Assembly (NCBI GenBank): GCA_028285495.1
Contig: JANQPB010000031.1
Span: 49,812-113,811, forward strand
Length of the DNA stretch: 64,000 bases
Direction of reading: 5' to 3'
Origin: Acidimicrobiales bacterium
GTDB taxonomy: Bacteria > Actinomycetota > Acidimicrobiia > Acidimicrobiales > SZUA-35
How positions within the stretch are numbered: position 1 is the first letter of the stretch; each line of letters begins with the position of its first letter. Position numbers and translations under genes: made by a program. Positions 7,017 through 15,693 of the stretch are shown piece by piece. The notes under the pieces are model-generated. The model did not search any database. It saw only the letters and a list, made by a program, of their open reading frames with translations, and was not told the origin of the DNA.

Positions 7017-8631
7017 CTCGCAGGCTCCCTCGGGTCGACGGCGGCGGGCGGTCGCCGCACTGACCGCACTCGCCCTGATCGCAGCCTCCTGCGGCGACGG
7101 CGCCGCAGCGCCGGACAATGGGGACGGACCGGGGTCGACCGAGCGGGCGACGACCGGCGCCGGGGAGCCGGGCGACGACGGGGCTGGCACCGACGTCGGG
7201 AGCGGCGCCGACCGACCCGGCGGCGACCGGACCGACGAGGGCCGGTCGACCTCGCTCGACGCGGGCCGAGCCAGGGACGACGAGGCCGGCGCCGGTACGA
7301 GCACCGGGTTCGCCGTCGACCCGGCCGTCTGGAGCGATTGCGGCGGCGGCCACGAGTGCGCGACCGTCGCGGTGCCGCTCGACCACGCGGACCCGACGGG
7401 TGGGACGATCGACATCGCGCTGGTCCGGGTCCCTGCGACCGACGCCGACGGCCAGGGGGTCGTCGGGTCGATCTTCGTCAACCCGGGCGGACCAGGCGGC
7501 TCGGGTGTCGGCTACGTCCGCTCCGGGGCCCGCCTCGACGGCCGGACGATGGACGATCACCACCTCGTCGGCTTCGATCCCCGCGGCATCGGCGACAGCG
7601 GATCGCTGTCCTGCGCCGACGAGACCGACGGTCCGCTCCCGGACTTCGATCCGGACGACGCCACCGAGCGGGCCGAGCTCGACGGCTGGGCCGCCGGCCT
7701 GGCCGAGCGGTGTGCAGCGGCCCACGGCGAGCTCCTCCCCCACCTCACGACCGACGACGTCGTCGACGACCTCGACCTGCTCCGCCGAGCGGTCGGCGAC
7801 GACCGGCTCCGATACGTGGGCTTCAGCTACGGGACCCTGATCGGGCTCCGCTACGCGGAGCGCTTCCCCGACCGGGTCGAGCGCATGATCCTCGACGGCG
7901 TCGTCGACCCGGCCCGGTCGCTCACCGGACTCCTGGCTCAACAGGCCGACGGCTTCGACCGGGTCCTCGACGCCGTCGACGACGCCTGCGACGTCACCAT
8001 CCGCTGCCCGGACGATGGCGTCATCGCCGCCTACGACCGGCTGGCGGCCCGCCTCGACGGCGACGGGCCGATCGACGGGCTCGGCTCGACCGAGCTGGCC
8101 ATCGCCACCCTGATCAGCCTGTACGCGGAGTCGCTCTGGCCCCGCCTCGCCGACGGCCTCGCCGACGCCGAGCAGGGCGACGTGCGCGGCCTCCTCGACC
8201 TCGAGCGCATCTACAGCGGTGCCGCCGATCCGGCCGCCTACAACGCCGTCGTCTGCGCCGACACGCCGGTCCCGGCCGGGACCGAGGCCTGGGATCGGGT
8301 CGAGGCCCAGTTGCGCACCCGGTCACCCCGTTTCGGGGCCGTCCTGGCCAACGAGGTGCGGGCCTGCGCCCACTGGCCGGTCCGGGCGACCGAGGTCCCC
8401 GAGCCGATCAGCCCGGACGACATCCCGCCGATCCTCGTGCTGTCGACCACCGGCGATCCGGCGACGCCGCTCGAGAACGCCATCACCGTCGCCGGCTCCC
8501 TCGACGGCGCCGGCCTGGTCACCGTCGACGACACCAGCCACATCGCCTACGGCCGCAACGGTTGTGTCGCTCGGATCGTCGCCGACTACCTCGCCACCGG
8601 CCAGGTGCCGCCGACCGTCCACCGGTGCTGA
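6988..8631 (+). CDS. Secreted alpha/beta-hydrolase, tripeptidyl-aminopeptidase-like lipoprotein
   Basis: Serine hydrolase of the alpha/beta fold, of the SlpD/SlpE or tripeptidyl aminopeptidase type (peptidase S33-like). It probably acts outside the membrane on short peptides or esters. The N-terminus has an RRRR stretch, a hydrophobic segment and ALIAASC, which resembles a lipobox, followed by a long Gly/Asp/Thr linker (about residues 35-105). Family signatures are FVNPGGPGGSG (oxyanion region), GFSYGTLIGL with the nucleophile Ser near residue 279, a late Asp in STTGDPATP, and His in DDTSHIAYG. The 547-aa length matches the family plus the linker. GTG 6988 overlaps the previous gene; no better start precedes the signal sequence. 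Confidence 0.88.
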   Translation: MSTSASGSSSSQAPSGRRRRAVAALTALALIAASCGDGAAAPDNGDGPGSTERATTGAGEPGDDGAGTDVGSGADRPGGDRTDEGRSTSLDAGRARDDEAGAGTSTGFAVDPAVWSDCGGGHECATVAVPLDHADPTGGTIDIALVRVPATDADGQGVVGSIFVNPGGPGGSGVGYVRSGARLDGRTMDDHHLVGFDPRGIGDSGSLSCADETDGPLPDFDPDDATERAELDGWAAGLAERCAAAHGELLPHLTTDDVVDDLDLLRRAVGDDRLRYVGFSYGTLIGLRYAERFPDRVERMILDGVVDPARSLTGLLAQQADGFDRVLDAVDDACDVTIRCPDDGVIAAYDRLAARLDGDGPIDGLGSTELAIATLISLYAESLWPRLADGLADAEQGDVRGLLDLERIYSGAADPAAYNAVVCADTPVPAGTEAWDRVEAQLRTRSPRFGAVLANEVRACAHWPVRATEVPEPISPDDIPPILVLSTTGDPATPLENAITVAGSLDGAGLVTVDDTSHIAYGRNGCVARIVADYLATGQVPPTVHRC

Positions 8632-8687
8632 GGCGGCATCGGTCACCCGCCGCCCGCCCGACCCCCGCCGGCCCGACCCCCATCCGG

Positions 8688-8693
8688 TAGGGT
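8688..8693 (+). promoter_or_regulatory. -10 element of menG
   Basis: TAGGGT, 6 nt before the menG ATG at 8700; leaderless geometry. Confidence 0.5.
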
Positions 8694-8699
8694 CGATCC

Positions 8700-9398
8700 A
8701 TGGCCGCCATGCCGACCGACCGACTGCCCGAGGGCGACGAGAAACGGGATGCGGTGCGGACGATGTTCGACACCATCGCCCCCCGCTACGACCTGGTCAA
8801 CCGGCTGATGACGTTCCGCCTCGACGTCCGGTGGCGCCGGCTCGCCCGCGAGTCGATGAAGCTCGCCCCCGGCTCCGTCGTCCTCGACCTGGCCTGTGGT
8901 ACCGGCGACTTCTGCGTCGACCTGGCCGCCGACGGTCACCGCCCGATCGGCGTCGACCTCTCGTTCGGGATGCTGGCCTCCGCCCGCACCGTCGAGCCGC
9001 TGGTCCAGGGCGACCTGCTCGAGCTGCCGATCGCCGATGGCTCGGTCGACGGGGCGGTGTGCGGGTTCGCCCTGCGCAACCTGGTCGACCTGGCGCCGTT
9101 CTTCGCCGAGCTCGCCCGCGTCGTCCGGCCCGGTGGGTCGATCGCCCTGCTCGACGTCTCACAGCCGGATCGGGCGATCGTGCGCTGGGGCCACGGGCTC
9201 TACTTCAACACCATCGTGCCCCGCATCGGCGGGGTGCTCTCCGACCGGTCGGCCTACGCCTACCTTCCCCGGTCGGTCTCGTACCTGCCGCCACCGGAGC
9301 GGATGGTCGAGATGCTGGGCGAGGTCGGCCTGCTCGACGTCGAGCACCGACAGCTCTCCGGCGGCATCACCCAGCTGCTCACCGCCCGCCGGCCCTGA
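8700..9398 (+). CDS. menG: Demethylmenaquinone methyltransferase (UbiE/MenG family)
   Basis: SAM-dependent C-methylation of demethylmenaquinone, the last step of menaquinone synthesis. The 232-aa product has the UbiE signature FDTIAPRYDLVNRLMTF, the SAM-binding VVLDLACGTGDFCVDLA (about residues 60-76), GFALRNLVD and VVRPGGSIALLDVSQP. ATG 8700 is favoured by the -10 position; an in-frame ATG at 8709 is an alternative. It has no other men genes beside it. Confidence 0.93.
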   Translation: MAAMPTDRLPEGDEKRDAVRTMFDTIAPRYDLVNRLMTFRLDVRWRRLARESMKLAPGSVVLDLACGTGDFCVDLAADGHRPIGVDLSFGMLASARTVEPLVQGDLLELPIADGSVDGAVCGFALRNLVDLAPFFAELARVVRPGGSIALLDVSQPDRAIVRWGHGLYFNTIVPRIGGVLSDRSAYAYLPRSVSYLPPPERMVEMLGEVGLLDVEHRQLSGGITQLLTARRP

Positions 9399-9456
9399 CG
9401 GCGGGTCCGTCGACGGCGCAGCGTCAGGATCGGCGCCGGACGGCCGATGGGACACC

Positions 9457-10260
9457 ATGTCCGCCGAGCCAACGATCCGAGCGACCAGGCGTCGCCGCGC
9501 GGCCCCGTCCGCGACCGCGGGCGGCGCCCCTCCACCGAGGGTCTCGATCGTCGTGCCGACGCTCGACGAGGCGGCCACGATCGAGCGGCTGATCGACCGC
9601 ATCGGTGAGGCGCTGGCTCCGACGACGGGCGCGCCGCCGTTCGAGCTCATCGTCGTCGACGACGACTCTCCTGACGAGACCTGGCGCATCGCCCAGGCCC
9701 GTGCCGATCGGGACGCCCGCATCCGGGTCATCCGCCGGGTCGGCCCCCGTGGACTGTCCTCGGCGGTGCTGGCCGGCATGGCGATGGCCCGGGGCGACGT
9801 CCTCGTGGTCATCGACGCCGACCTGCAGCACGACGAGCGGTGCATCCCCGCCCTGGTGGCGGCCATCGACGCCGGCGCCGACGTGGCCCTCGGTTCCCGC
9901 GAGGCCGAGGGCGGCGGTTACGGCCCGTTCGCCCGGTGGCGCCTCGGCGCCTCCCGGCTCGGCGCCGAGCTGGCCAGACGGGCGGTCGGCGTCGAGGTCG
10001 GCGACCCGATGAGCGGCTTCTTCGCCGTCTCCCGAGACCGCTACCAGGAGCTGTCCGGCCAGCTCAATCCTCGCGGCTTCAAGATCCTGCTCGAGTTCCT
10101 CGCCCGCGGCCCCGAGCCGGACGTGGCCGAGATCGGCTACGTGTTCGGCCGCCGGGCCGGCGGCACGACCAAGTTCAACGGCGGCGTGGTGGCGGCCTTC
10201 GTCGTCAGCGTGATCGAGCTGACGGTTGCCCGGCGCTTGGGGCGCCGCCGGCGGGCTTGA
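9457..10260 (+). CDS. Family 2 glycosyltransferase, polyprenyl-phosphate mannose synthase-like
   Basis: GT-A-fold enzyme resembling dolichol-/polyprenol-phosphate mannose synthases, which load a sugar from its nucleotide donor onto a polyprenyl phosphate. The 267-aa protein has RVSIVVPTLDEAATIERLI, IVVDDDSPDETW and the metal-binding DADLQHDERCI. Late motifs are DPMSGFFAVSRDRY and FGRRAGGTTKF, the latter typical of DPM1-type enzymes. No C-terminal membrane anchor is present. Its 3' end overlaps the convergent phosphatase gene by 56 nt. It marks the left border of the polysaccharide locus; donor and acceptor cannot be read from sequence. Confidence 0.85.
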   Translation: MSAEPTIRATRRRRAAPSATAGGAPPPRVSIVVPTLDEAATIERLIDRIGEALAPTTGAPPFELIVVDDDSPDETWRIAQARADRDARIRVIRRVGPRGLSSAVLAGMAMARGDVLVVIDADLQHDERCIPALVAAIDAGADVALGSREAEGGGYGPFARWRLGASRLGAELARRAVGVEVGDPMSGFFAVSRDRYQELSGQLNPRGFKILLEFLARGPEPDVAEIGYVFGRRAGGTTKFNGGVVAAFVVSVIELTVARRLGRRRRA

Positions 10261-10798
10261 CCAGCCGGCCGGCGACCGTCGCCACCAGCTGATCGATCTC
10301 GTCGACCGCCTTCCGGTAGACCTTCATCCGCCGCCCGTAGGGGTCGTCGACGTCCCACTGCGAGCCCAGATAGGACCGGGGGTCACGATCGCGGTTGACC
10401 TCGGCGAGCAGATCCTCGACCGTCACCGGCCCCGGTGGCAGGTGGACCACCAACGACGCCGCCTCCTTCAGCGGGACCGTCTTGGCCAGCGCCTCGGGTC
10501 GGATCGTGGTCACCCGCTGCAGGTGGCTCGACTCCATCGTCAACAGGAGGTTGGCGGCGTCGATGCTGGACTCGTCGAGCCGGTAGCTGCGGTGGGCGGT
10601 GGCGTCGACCCCCTTCTCACCGAGCACCCGGACCAGGTCGGGTGGCACCGGCTGGTCGGGATCGAGGAATCCGGCCGACCGGTAGACGTTCTGCTCCTCG
10701 CCGAAGCGGCTTCGAGCCAGCAGCTCGGCGGTCGGGCTCCGGCAGATGTTGGCCGTGCAGACGAAGAGGATGCGGTTCCGCCCGGAGCGGTCCGTCAA
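10205..10798 (-). CDS. Low-molecular-weight protein tyrosine phosphatase (Wzb-like)
   Basis: Removes phosphate from phosphotyrosine; in polysaccharide loci its usual partner is the Wzc-type tyrosine kinase. The P-loop C-X5-R is FVCTANICRSPTAEL and the general acid lies in WDVDDPYGRRM. At 197 aa it is longer than minimal enzymes because of a middle insertion. The TTG start at 10798 overlaps the stop of the sugar transferase (TTGA), so the pair forms an operon. It overlaps the convergent glycosyltransferase by 56 nt. Confidence 0.9.
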   Translation of the reverse strand: MTDRSGRNRILFVCTANICRSPTAELLARSRFGEEQNVYRSAGFLDPDQPVPPDLVRVLGEKGVDATAHRSYRLDESSIDAANLLLTMESSHLQRVTTIRPEALAKTVPLKEAASLVVHLPPGPVTVEDLLAEVNRDRDPRSYLGSQWDVDDPYGRRMKVYRKAVDEIDQLVATVAGRLVKPAGGAPSAGQPSARSR

Positions 10799-11487
10799 CT
10801 TCCCCGACCGAAGAGCACGAAGGCGGTCTTGAACAGGATCCGCATGTCGCTGGCCAGCCGGATGTCGGCGACGTAGGCGACGTCCAGGTGGAGACCGGAC
10901 GAGATCCGGTTCTGGGCCCGCAGCTCGGAGATCTGGAAGCTGCCGGTGATGCCGGGCCGCTCGAGGTGCCGTGGATGGACCAGGAAGCCCTCGCGGGCGG
11001 CCACCTTCACCAACTCGGGCCGGGGCCCGATGAGGCTCATGTCACCCTTCAGCACGTTGATCAGCTGGGGCAGCTCGTCGAGGCTGCTCGCCCGCAGGAA
11101 CCGACCGAAGGGCGTGTGGCGGGGATCGCCGGCCGACTTGTGGGTCTGCCGTCGCTCGGGACCGATGTAGGGCTGCACCGTGACCCGACGGTCGGGCAGC
11201 ATCGAGCGGAACTTGAGGATGTCGAAGGTCTGGCCGTTGCGGCCGACGCGCTCCTGGCGGTAGATGATGCCGCCCTTGCCGAGCTTCACCCGGACCAGCA
11301 GGGCGATCAGCAACAGGAGCGGCGCGAGGACGACGAGACCGACGACGGTCAGCACGATGTCGAGCGGCCGCTTCCCGATCCGCGAGTACAGGCTCGGACG
11401 AGCCTGCATGACCACGGGTGCCGGTGGAGCGACAACCGTGTCGTATTCGCGCGCTCGATCGAGCAGCTGCAGATCAACGTTGGCCAC
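10795..11487 (-). CDS. Undecaprenyl-phosphate sugar-1-phosphate transferase, short form (WcaJ/WbaP C-terminal domain)
   Basis: Initiating enzyme that transfers a hexose-1-phosphate from UDP-sugar to undecaprenyl phosphate at the membrane. It has only the catalytic half: one N-terminal hydrophobic helix (VVGLVVLAPLLLLIALLVRV), then IYRQERVGRNGQTFDILKFR, SSLDELPQLINVLKGDMS and LIGPRPELV, with RPGITG near the end. GTG 11487 is chosen because a GGAAGG stretch lies 5 nt before it; the open frame upstream is non-coding. The 230-aa length suits the minimal family. It sits back-to-back with a long-form relative at 11844. Confidence 0.88.
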   Translation of the reverse strand: MANVDLQLLDRAREYDTVVAPPAPVVMQARPSLYSRIGKRPLDIVLTVVGLVVLAPLLLLIALLVRVKLGKGGIIYRQERVGRNGQTFDILKFRSMLPDRRVTVQPYIGPERRQTHKSAGDPRHTPFGRFLRASSLDELPQLINVLKGDMSLIGPRPELVKVAAREGFLVHPRHLERPGITGSFQISELRAQNRISSGLHLDVAYVADIRLASDMRILFKTAFVLFGRGS

Positions 11488-11843
11488 GAGCACCTTCCCG
11501 ACGCGGCAGAGCACTACCCAGAGCAACAGAATAGTCACATCCGTAAGCGAACTGACGCATATCCGGGCAGGGAAATATTGAGCATTGCATCTGGCTGCTC
11601 CACGGACTATCAGCGGCCGGGTCCACGGACCCGCCGATAGCGAACGAGACCCGCCGCACCATAGCCACCCATGGCCCCGGAGTGACGGACCCCGGGGTTC
11701 CATCCCGAGGTGTCCGGGCCACACGACCCGCCGCTCGTCGAGCGGTGTAGGCAGATCACCCCACCCCAAGGTGAACGCCAGCCCTGCTCTCCGGCCTGGT
11801 GGTACGGTTGGCCGTTCACGTACGTGGAGAGGGCGAGTCCCCT
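11488..11843. other. 356-bp divergent control region of the polysaccharide locus with several inverted repeats
   Basis: No gene seen. Inverted repeats: 11607-11640 (CTATC...GATAG arms around a perfect CGGGTCC-AC-GGACCCG core at 11618-11633) and 11731-11745 (CCGCTCG-T-CGAGCGG, perfect). There is also a near-palindrome GGACCCCGGGGTTCC around 11688-11702. The right part carries the promoter of the plus-strand transferase. An AT-rich stretch at 11530-11590 is a likely place for the minus-strand promoter, for example TATTCT on the minus strand near 11535-11530. These repeats could be operators or mRNA hairpins. Confidence 0.55.
11803..11808 (+). promoter_or_regulatory. -10 element of the long-form sugar transferase
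   Basis: TACGGT, about 35 nt before the GTG at 11844. The short leader carries the Shine-Dalgarno GGAGAGGG at 11826-11833. Confidence 0.4.
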
Positions 11844-13445
11844 GTGCTGCAACGAGTCGGACCGCTGAATCGAGCATCGTCACCGGCCAACATCCAGTTC
11901 ACCATCGACCTGGTGACCGTGCTCGTCGGCTGGGGTCTCGTGCTCGTGGTGTCGAACATCACCGAGCAGATCATCCGCTCGAACGAGCGGTCGATCGCCC
12001 TGACCCTCGTCGTGACGGCGGTGACCCTCCTCATCATGGAGCGCCGCGGCCTCTACGAGGGCCGCCCGACGCTCCCCCGCACCGACGAGATCTCGCGGGT
12101 CATGGTCGCCGTGCTCGGCGGCACCGCCAGCCTGGCCGTCGCCGCCGCCTTCCTCGACTGGCAGATCGGCGCCTGGGAGCTGATCATCGGCGGCATCGGG
12201 GTGTTCGCCGGCCGCATGCTGATCCGCGGCATCGTCCGCACCCTCGGTAACGAGATCCCCAACACCACGACGGCCGAGCGGGTCGTCGTCGTCGGCGCCG
12301 GCGTCGAGGCCAAGGAGCTGGCCGAGCTGATCATCGACCACCCGGAGGCCCGTTTCGAACTCGCCGGCATCGTCGGCAACCTCGGCGTCTCGGAGCGCAA
12401 CGGGCTGGCCGACCTGTGGATCGGCCCGACCGGGCGCCTCGTCGAGCTGATGCACCAGCACCAGGTGACCGGCGCCATCGTCACCGCGACCGGGTTCCGG
12501 TCCGAGCAGTTCCGCAACATCACCAAGGAGCTGTTCGGCTCCGGCTACGACGTCCACCTCACCACCGGCGTCAGCCGGATGTGGGAGGGTCGCTTCGAGG
12601 TGCGGTCGCTCGCCCACGAGCCGCTGATCGTGATGGGCCGGAACGAACCGCCGGCGTGGCAGCACTTCGCCAAGCGGGTGCTCGACGTCGTCGGCGCATC
12701 GGTTGCCATCCTCGTGTTCTCGCCGCTGATGATCGCCGCTGCGCTCGCCATCAAGGCCGAGGACCGGGGACCGATCATCTACGCCGCCCGCCGGGCCGGT
12801 CGTCGGGGCAACTTCTTCCCGATGTACAAGTTCCGCTCGATGGTCGTCGACGCCGAGCGCCGCAAGGACGAGATCCAGGGCCAGAACGAGCGGACCGGCC
12901 CACTGTTCAAGGTCTCCAACGACCCCAGGATCACCCGGGTCGGGCGCATCATCCGGGAGACGTCGATCGACGAGCTCCCCCAGCTCTTCAACGTGCTCAA
13001 GGGCGACATGAGCCTCGTCGGGCCCCGCCCGGCGCTGGCCGAGGAGGTCCAGGCGTTCGACGACGAGCTCCGGGACCGCAACCGGGTCCGGCCCGGCATC
13101 ACCGGCCTGTGGCAGGTCGAGGCCCGGTCGAACGCCGCCTTCAACGCCTACCGACGCCTCGATCTGCACTACGTGGAGAACTGGAACATCGGCCTCGACC
13201 TGCGGATCCTGCTGGCGACGGCCGAGCAGGTCATCGTCACTTTCGCCCTGCTGCCGCTCCGCCTCGTTCGCCGCCGGTCGAACCAGCAGATCGACGGGAT
13301 CCGGGGCCCCGGCGGCGACGGCGAGCGTGGCCAGGTGATCGATCTGCGGGACCGGAACCGGGCCCGCCTGGCGGCGGCCGAGGAGGCCGCCGACCTCCCG
13401 CCCCTCTCCGACCCGGTCGAGAGCGGCGAACCATCGCTGAATTGA
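11844..13445 (+). CDS. Exopolysaccharide polyprenyl glycosylphosphotransferase, long form
   Basis: Membrane enzyme starting polysaccharide repeat synthesis by moving a sugar-1-phosphate onto undecaprenyl phosphate. The 533-aa protein has an N-terminal set of about four hydrophobic helices, a Rossmann-like CoA-binding-type domain (RVVVVGAGVEAKELAEL), and then the transferase domain. The latter has a helix, MYKFRSMVVDAERR, ETSIDELPQLFNVLKGDMS, LVGPRPALAEEV and RPGITGLWQVEARS. GTG 11844 is preferred over the earlier in-frame GTG at 11799 because GGAGAGGGCGAG lies just before it. A basic/acidic tail follows. It probably feeds the co-polymerase 55 bp downstream. Confidence 0.93.
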   Translation: MLQRVGPLNRASSPANIQFTIDLVTVLVGWGLVLVVSNITEQIIRSNERSIALTLVVTAVTLLIMERRGLYEGRPTLPRTDEISRVMVAVLGGTASLAVAAAFLDWQIGAWELIIGGIGVFAGRMLIRGIVRTLGNEIPNTTTAERVVVVGAGVEAKELAELIIDHPEARFELAGIVGNLGVSERNGLADLWIGPTGRLVELMHQHQVTGAIVTATGFRSEQFRNITKELFGSGYDVHLTTGVSRMWEGRFEVRSLAHEPLIVMGRNEPPAWQHFAKRVLDVVGASVAILVFSPLMIAAALAIKAEDRGPIIYAARRAGRRGNFFPMYKFRSMVVDAERRKDEIQGQNERTGPLFKVSNDPRITRVGRIIRETSIDELPQLFNVLKGDMSLVGPRPALAEEVQAFDDELRDRNRVRPGITGLWQVEARSNAAFNAYRRLDLHYVENWNIGLDLRILLATAEQVIVTFALLPLRLVRRRSNQQIDGIRGPGGDGERGQVIDLRDRNRARLAAAEEAADLPPLSDPVESGEPSLN

Positions 13446-13481
13446 TCGGATCTGCTCCCCTGGCCGGCGAGCGCCCCGATC

Positions 13482-13487
13482 TACACT
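13482..13487 (+). promoter_or_regulatory. Possible -10 element of the co-polymerase/kinase gene
   Basis: TACACT, 13 nt before ATG 13501; a very short leader with no Shine-Dalgarno is implied. Confidence 0.35.
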
Positions 13488-13500
13488 GCGATCACAACCT

Positions 13501-15642
13501 ATGCCCCAGACAATCGACGCCGCCGATGAACTGGGCCTCTCGGACTATCTCCGCATCATCCGCCGCCGATGGTCCTGGGTCCTCCTGCCACTGGTCAGCC
13601 TGCTGGCCCTGGCCACCGCCTACACCCTGCGACAACCGCCGCGCTACTGCGCCACCGCCCAGGTCCTGATCGCCGACTCCGAGGCCCAGGTCGCCATCCA
13701 GGGCGACGCCAACGTCGGCGTGGCCAACCGGGACCTGGCCAACGAGATCAACATCGCCTACAGCGACCCGGTGCGGCGACAGGTGGTGACGGCCCTCGGC
13801 ACGGAGCCGACCGTGACCATCGCCGGCGGCTCGGACGCCGACGTCCTCCGCTTCGCCTCCTGCGGGCCGACGGCCGCCGACGCCGCACGCTTCGCCAACA
13901 CCTGGGCCGAGGTCTACGTCTCGACCAAGCAGGACCAGGCCTCAGCCAACATCGGCGACGCCGTGGCCGGCTTCGAGGCCAGGCTGGTCGAGCTGCGGGC
14001 CGAGCGCCAGGAGCTCCGGAGCGAGGTCGAGCGCCTCCAGGAGCGGCTGGCCCGAGCCACCGACGAGGGATTGCGGGCCTCGTTGCAGGCCGAGATCGCC
14101 AGCCTCGACCTCGACCTGGCGGTCGAGACCGACCTGATCGACACCCAGATCCAGACGATCGCCCGCACGATCACCCAGCTCCAGCTCGACAGCGAGCTGG
14201 CCAGGACCGGCACGGCCCGGGTCATCCAGTCGGCGGCGGCACCCGTTGCGCCCGACAACGCGTCGCTCTCGAGGAATCTCGTGCTGGCCGGGTTGATCGG
14301 GCTCCTCCTCGGTGGGGCGGCGGCCCTTGCCGCCGACAACCTCGACCGGTCGATCAAGACCGTCGACGACATCGTCGGCGTCCCCGTTCTCGGTGCCATC
14401 CCCCGCCCCGGCCGGGAGCTGCGCCAGCGGGACCTGTCGCTGGCCACGATGAACCACACCGGCACGCCGGTGGCCGAGGCGTACCAGAAGGTCCGCACCG
14501 CCGTCGAGTTCGCCGTGCTCGGCCGTCGCATCACCTCGGTGCTGATCACCAGCCCGAACCAGTCCGAGGGCAAGACGACGACCTCGTCGAACCTGGCGTG
14601 GGCCCTCAGCGCCATCGATCACCGGGTGGTGCTGGCCGACGTCGACTTCCGCCGCCCCCGATTGCACCAGGTCTTCGGCTGTCGGGGCGAGCCCGGCCTG
14701 TCCGATCACCTGCTGCAGCAGACCCCGCTCAACAAGCTGGCGCTCCGGGTCGACGACGACCGCCGCAACCTGGTGATCATCCCAACGGGCACCCGCCCGC
14801 CGTCGCCGGCCGACTTCGTCGCATCGCCGTCGTTCGCCGACCTGGTGACCAAGCTCGAGGGCGAGGCCGACCTCGTCGTCCTCGACGCCCCGCCGGTCCT
14901 GCCCGTCTCCGATGCGCTGTCGATGGCCAGGCACGTCGATGCGGTCATCGTGGTGGCCAAGGCCGGCTCCACCGCCCGTCACGAGCTCACCGAGGCCGTC
15001 GACGCCCTCCGAGCGGTCGGCGCCGACGTGCTCGGCGTCTGCGTGGTCGGCGTGAAGTCGGATGCCTCCCGCTACGGCTACGAGCAGGCCGACCCGGGAC
15101 GCATGCGTCGTCGGCGGCCGGTCGAGCAGCCGGCGCGACCGACCGGCGACGTCGCCGCCGAGCCGCCCGGCCACCGGACCGGGTCGACCCCGGCGACCGA
15201 CGATGGGTCGCCGAGCGGTGCAGTGGCGGCGAACGGGCGGAACGCCGAGGCCGATCGGGCGGACGTCGAGGTCCCGATCGACCTCCGATCGAGCACCGAC
15301 GTTGCCGACGTCGCCCCCGGGGCCGCACCCGCCGGCCCGCTCGGCCGGACCAGCAACCGGATCGCGGTCGATCGCCACACCGGGGAGACCGCCGACGACG
15401 TGGCCACCGGCCACCGGGCCGCCGACGCCGGGACCGCCAACGGCCGCCACCCCCACGACCACGTCGACGTCGACGTCGACGCTGCGGGCGGGCAGCCGAT
15501 CGTCGACGCACCGCCGGCGGCGCCGACCGTCGCCGAGTTCGACCCGCCGGTGGACGCCGTCGGCGACCGCGCTCGGGCCTACCCCGCGACCGGGGAGATC
15601 CGCATCCGCCTCCCCGACGAGGGCGATCGGCTGACGGGTTGA
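13501..15642 (+). CDS. Wzc-type polysaccharide co-polymerase with BY-kinase domain and long disordered tail
   Basis: Inner-membrane protein expected to control polysaccharide chain length and to autophosphorylate. Order: Wzz domain with TM1 (about residues 24-44), a periplasmic part with coiled coil (about 150-235, RAERQELRSEVERLQERLA), TM2 (about 259-280), and then the BY-kinase domain. Walker A is SPNQSEGKTTTSSNLA (near 350-365), Walker A' is LADVDFRRPRL (near 378-388) and Walker B is LVVLDAPPVLPV. After about residue 530 comes a 180-aa Pro/Ala/Asp-rich tail with almost no tyrosine, unlike the tyrosine cluster of classical kinases. The nearby phosphatase is its likely partner. Confidence 0.9.
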   Translation: MPQTIDAADELGLSDYLRIIRRRWSWVLLPLVSLLALATAYTLRQPPRYCATAQVLIADSEAQVAIQGDANVGVANRDLANEINIAYSDPVRRQVVTALGTEPTVTIAGGSDADVLRFASCGPTAADAARFANTWAEVYVSTKQDQASANIGDAVAGFEARLVELRAERQELRSEVERLQERLARATDEGLRASLQAEIASLDLDLAVETDLIDTQIQTIARTITQLQLDSELARTGTARVIQSAAAPVAPDNASLSRNLVLAGLIGLLLGGAAALAADNLDRSIKTVDDIVGVPVLGAIPRPGRELRQRDLSLATMNHTGTPVAEAYQKVRTAVEFAVLGRRITSVLITSPNQSEGKTTTSSNLAWALSAIDHRVVLADVDFRRPRLHQVFGCRGEPGLSDHLLQQTPLNKLALRVDDDRRNLVIIPTGTRPPSPADFVASPSFADLVTKLEGEADLVVLDAPPVLPVSDALSMARHVDAVIVVAKAGSTARHELTEAVDALRAVGADVLGVCVVGVKSDASRYGYEQADPGRMRRRRPVEQPARPTGDVAAEPPGHRTGSTPATDDGSPSGAVAANGRNAEADRADVEVPIDLRSSTDVADVAPGAAPAGPLGRTSNRIAVDRHTGETADDVATGHRAADAGTANGRHPHDHVDVDVDAAGGQPIVDAPPAAPTVAEFDPPVDAVGDRARAYPATGEIRIRLPDEGDRLTG

Positions 15643-15693
15643 CCGGATCGTCCCGCCGGCGCAGCCCCGTCGGCCCGCCCCGGAGGTGGGGTG

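Noticed and set aside
15643..15693. Terminator between the convergent kinase and sulfatase genes
   Set aside because: Only a weak 5-bp stem around CCCC...GGGG and no U-tract on either strand.
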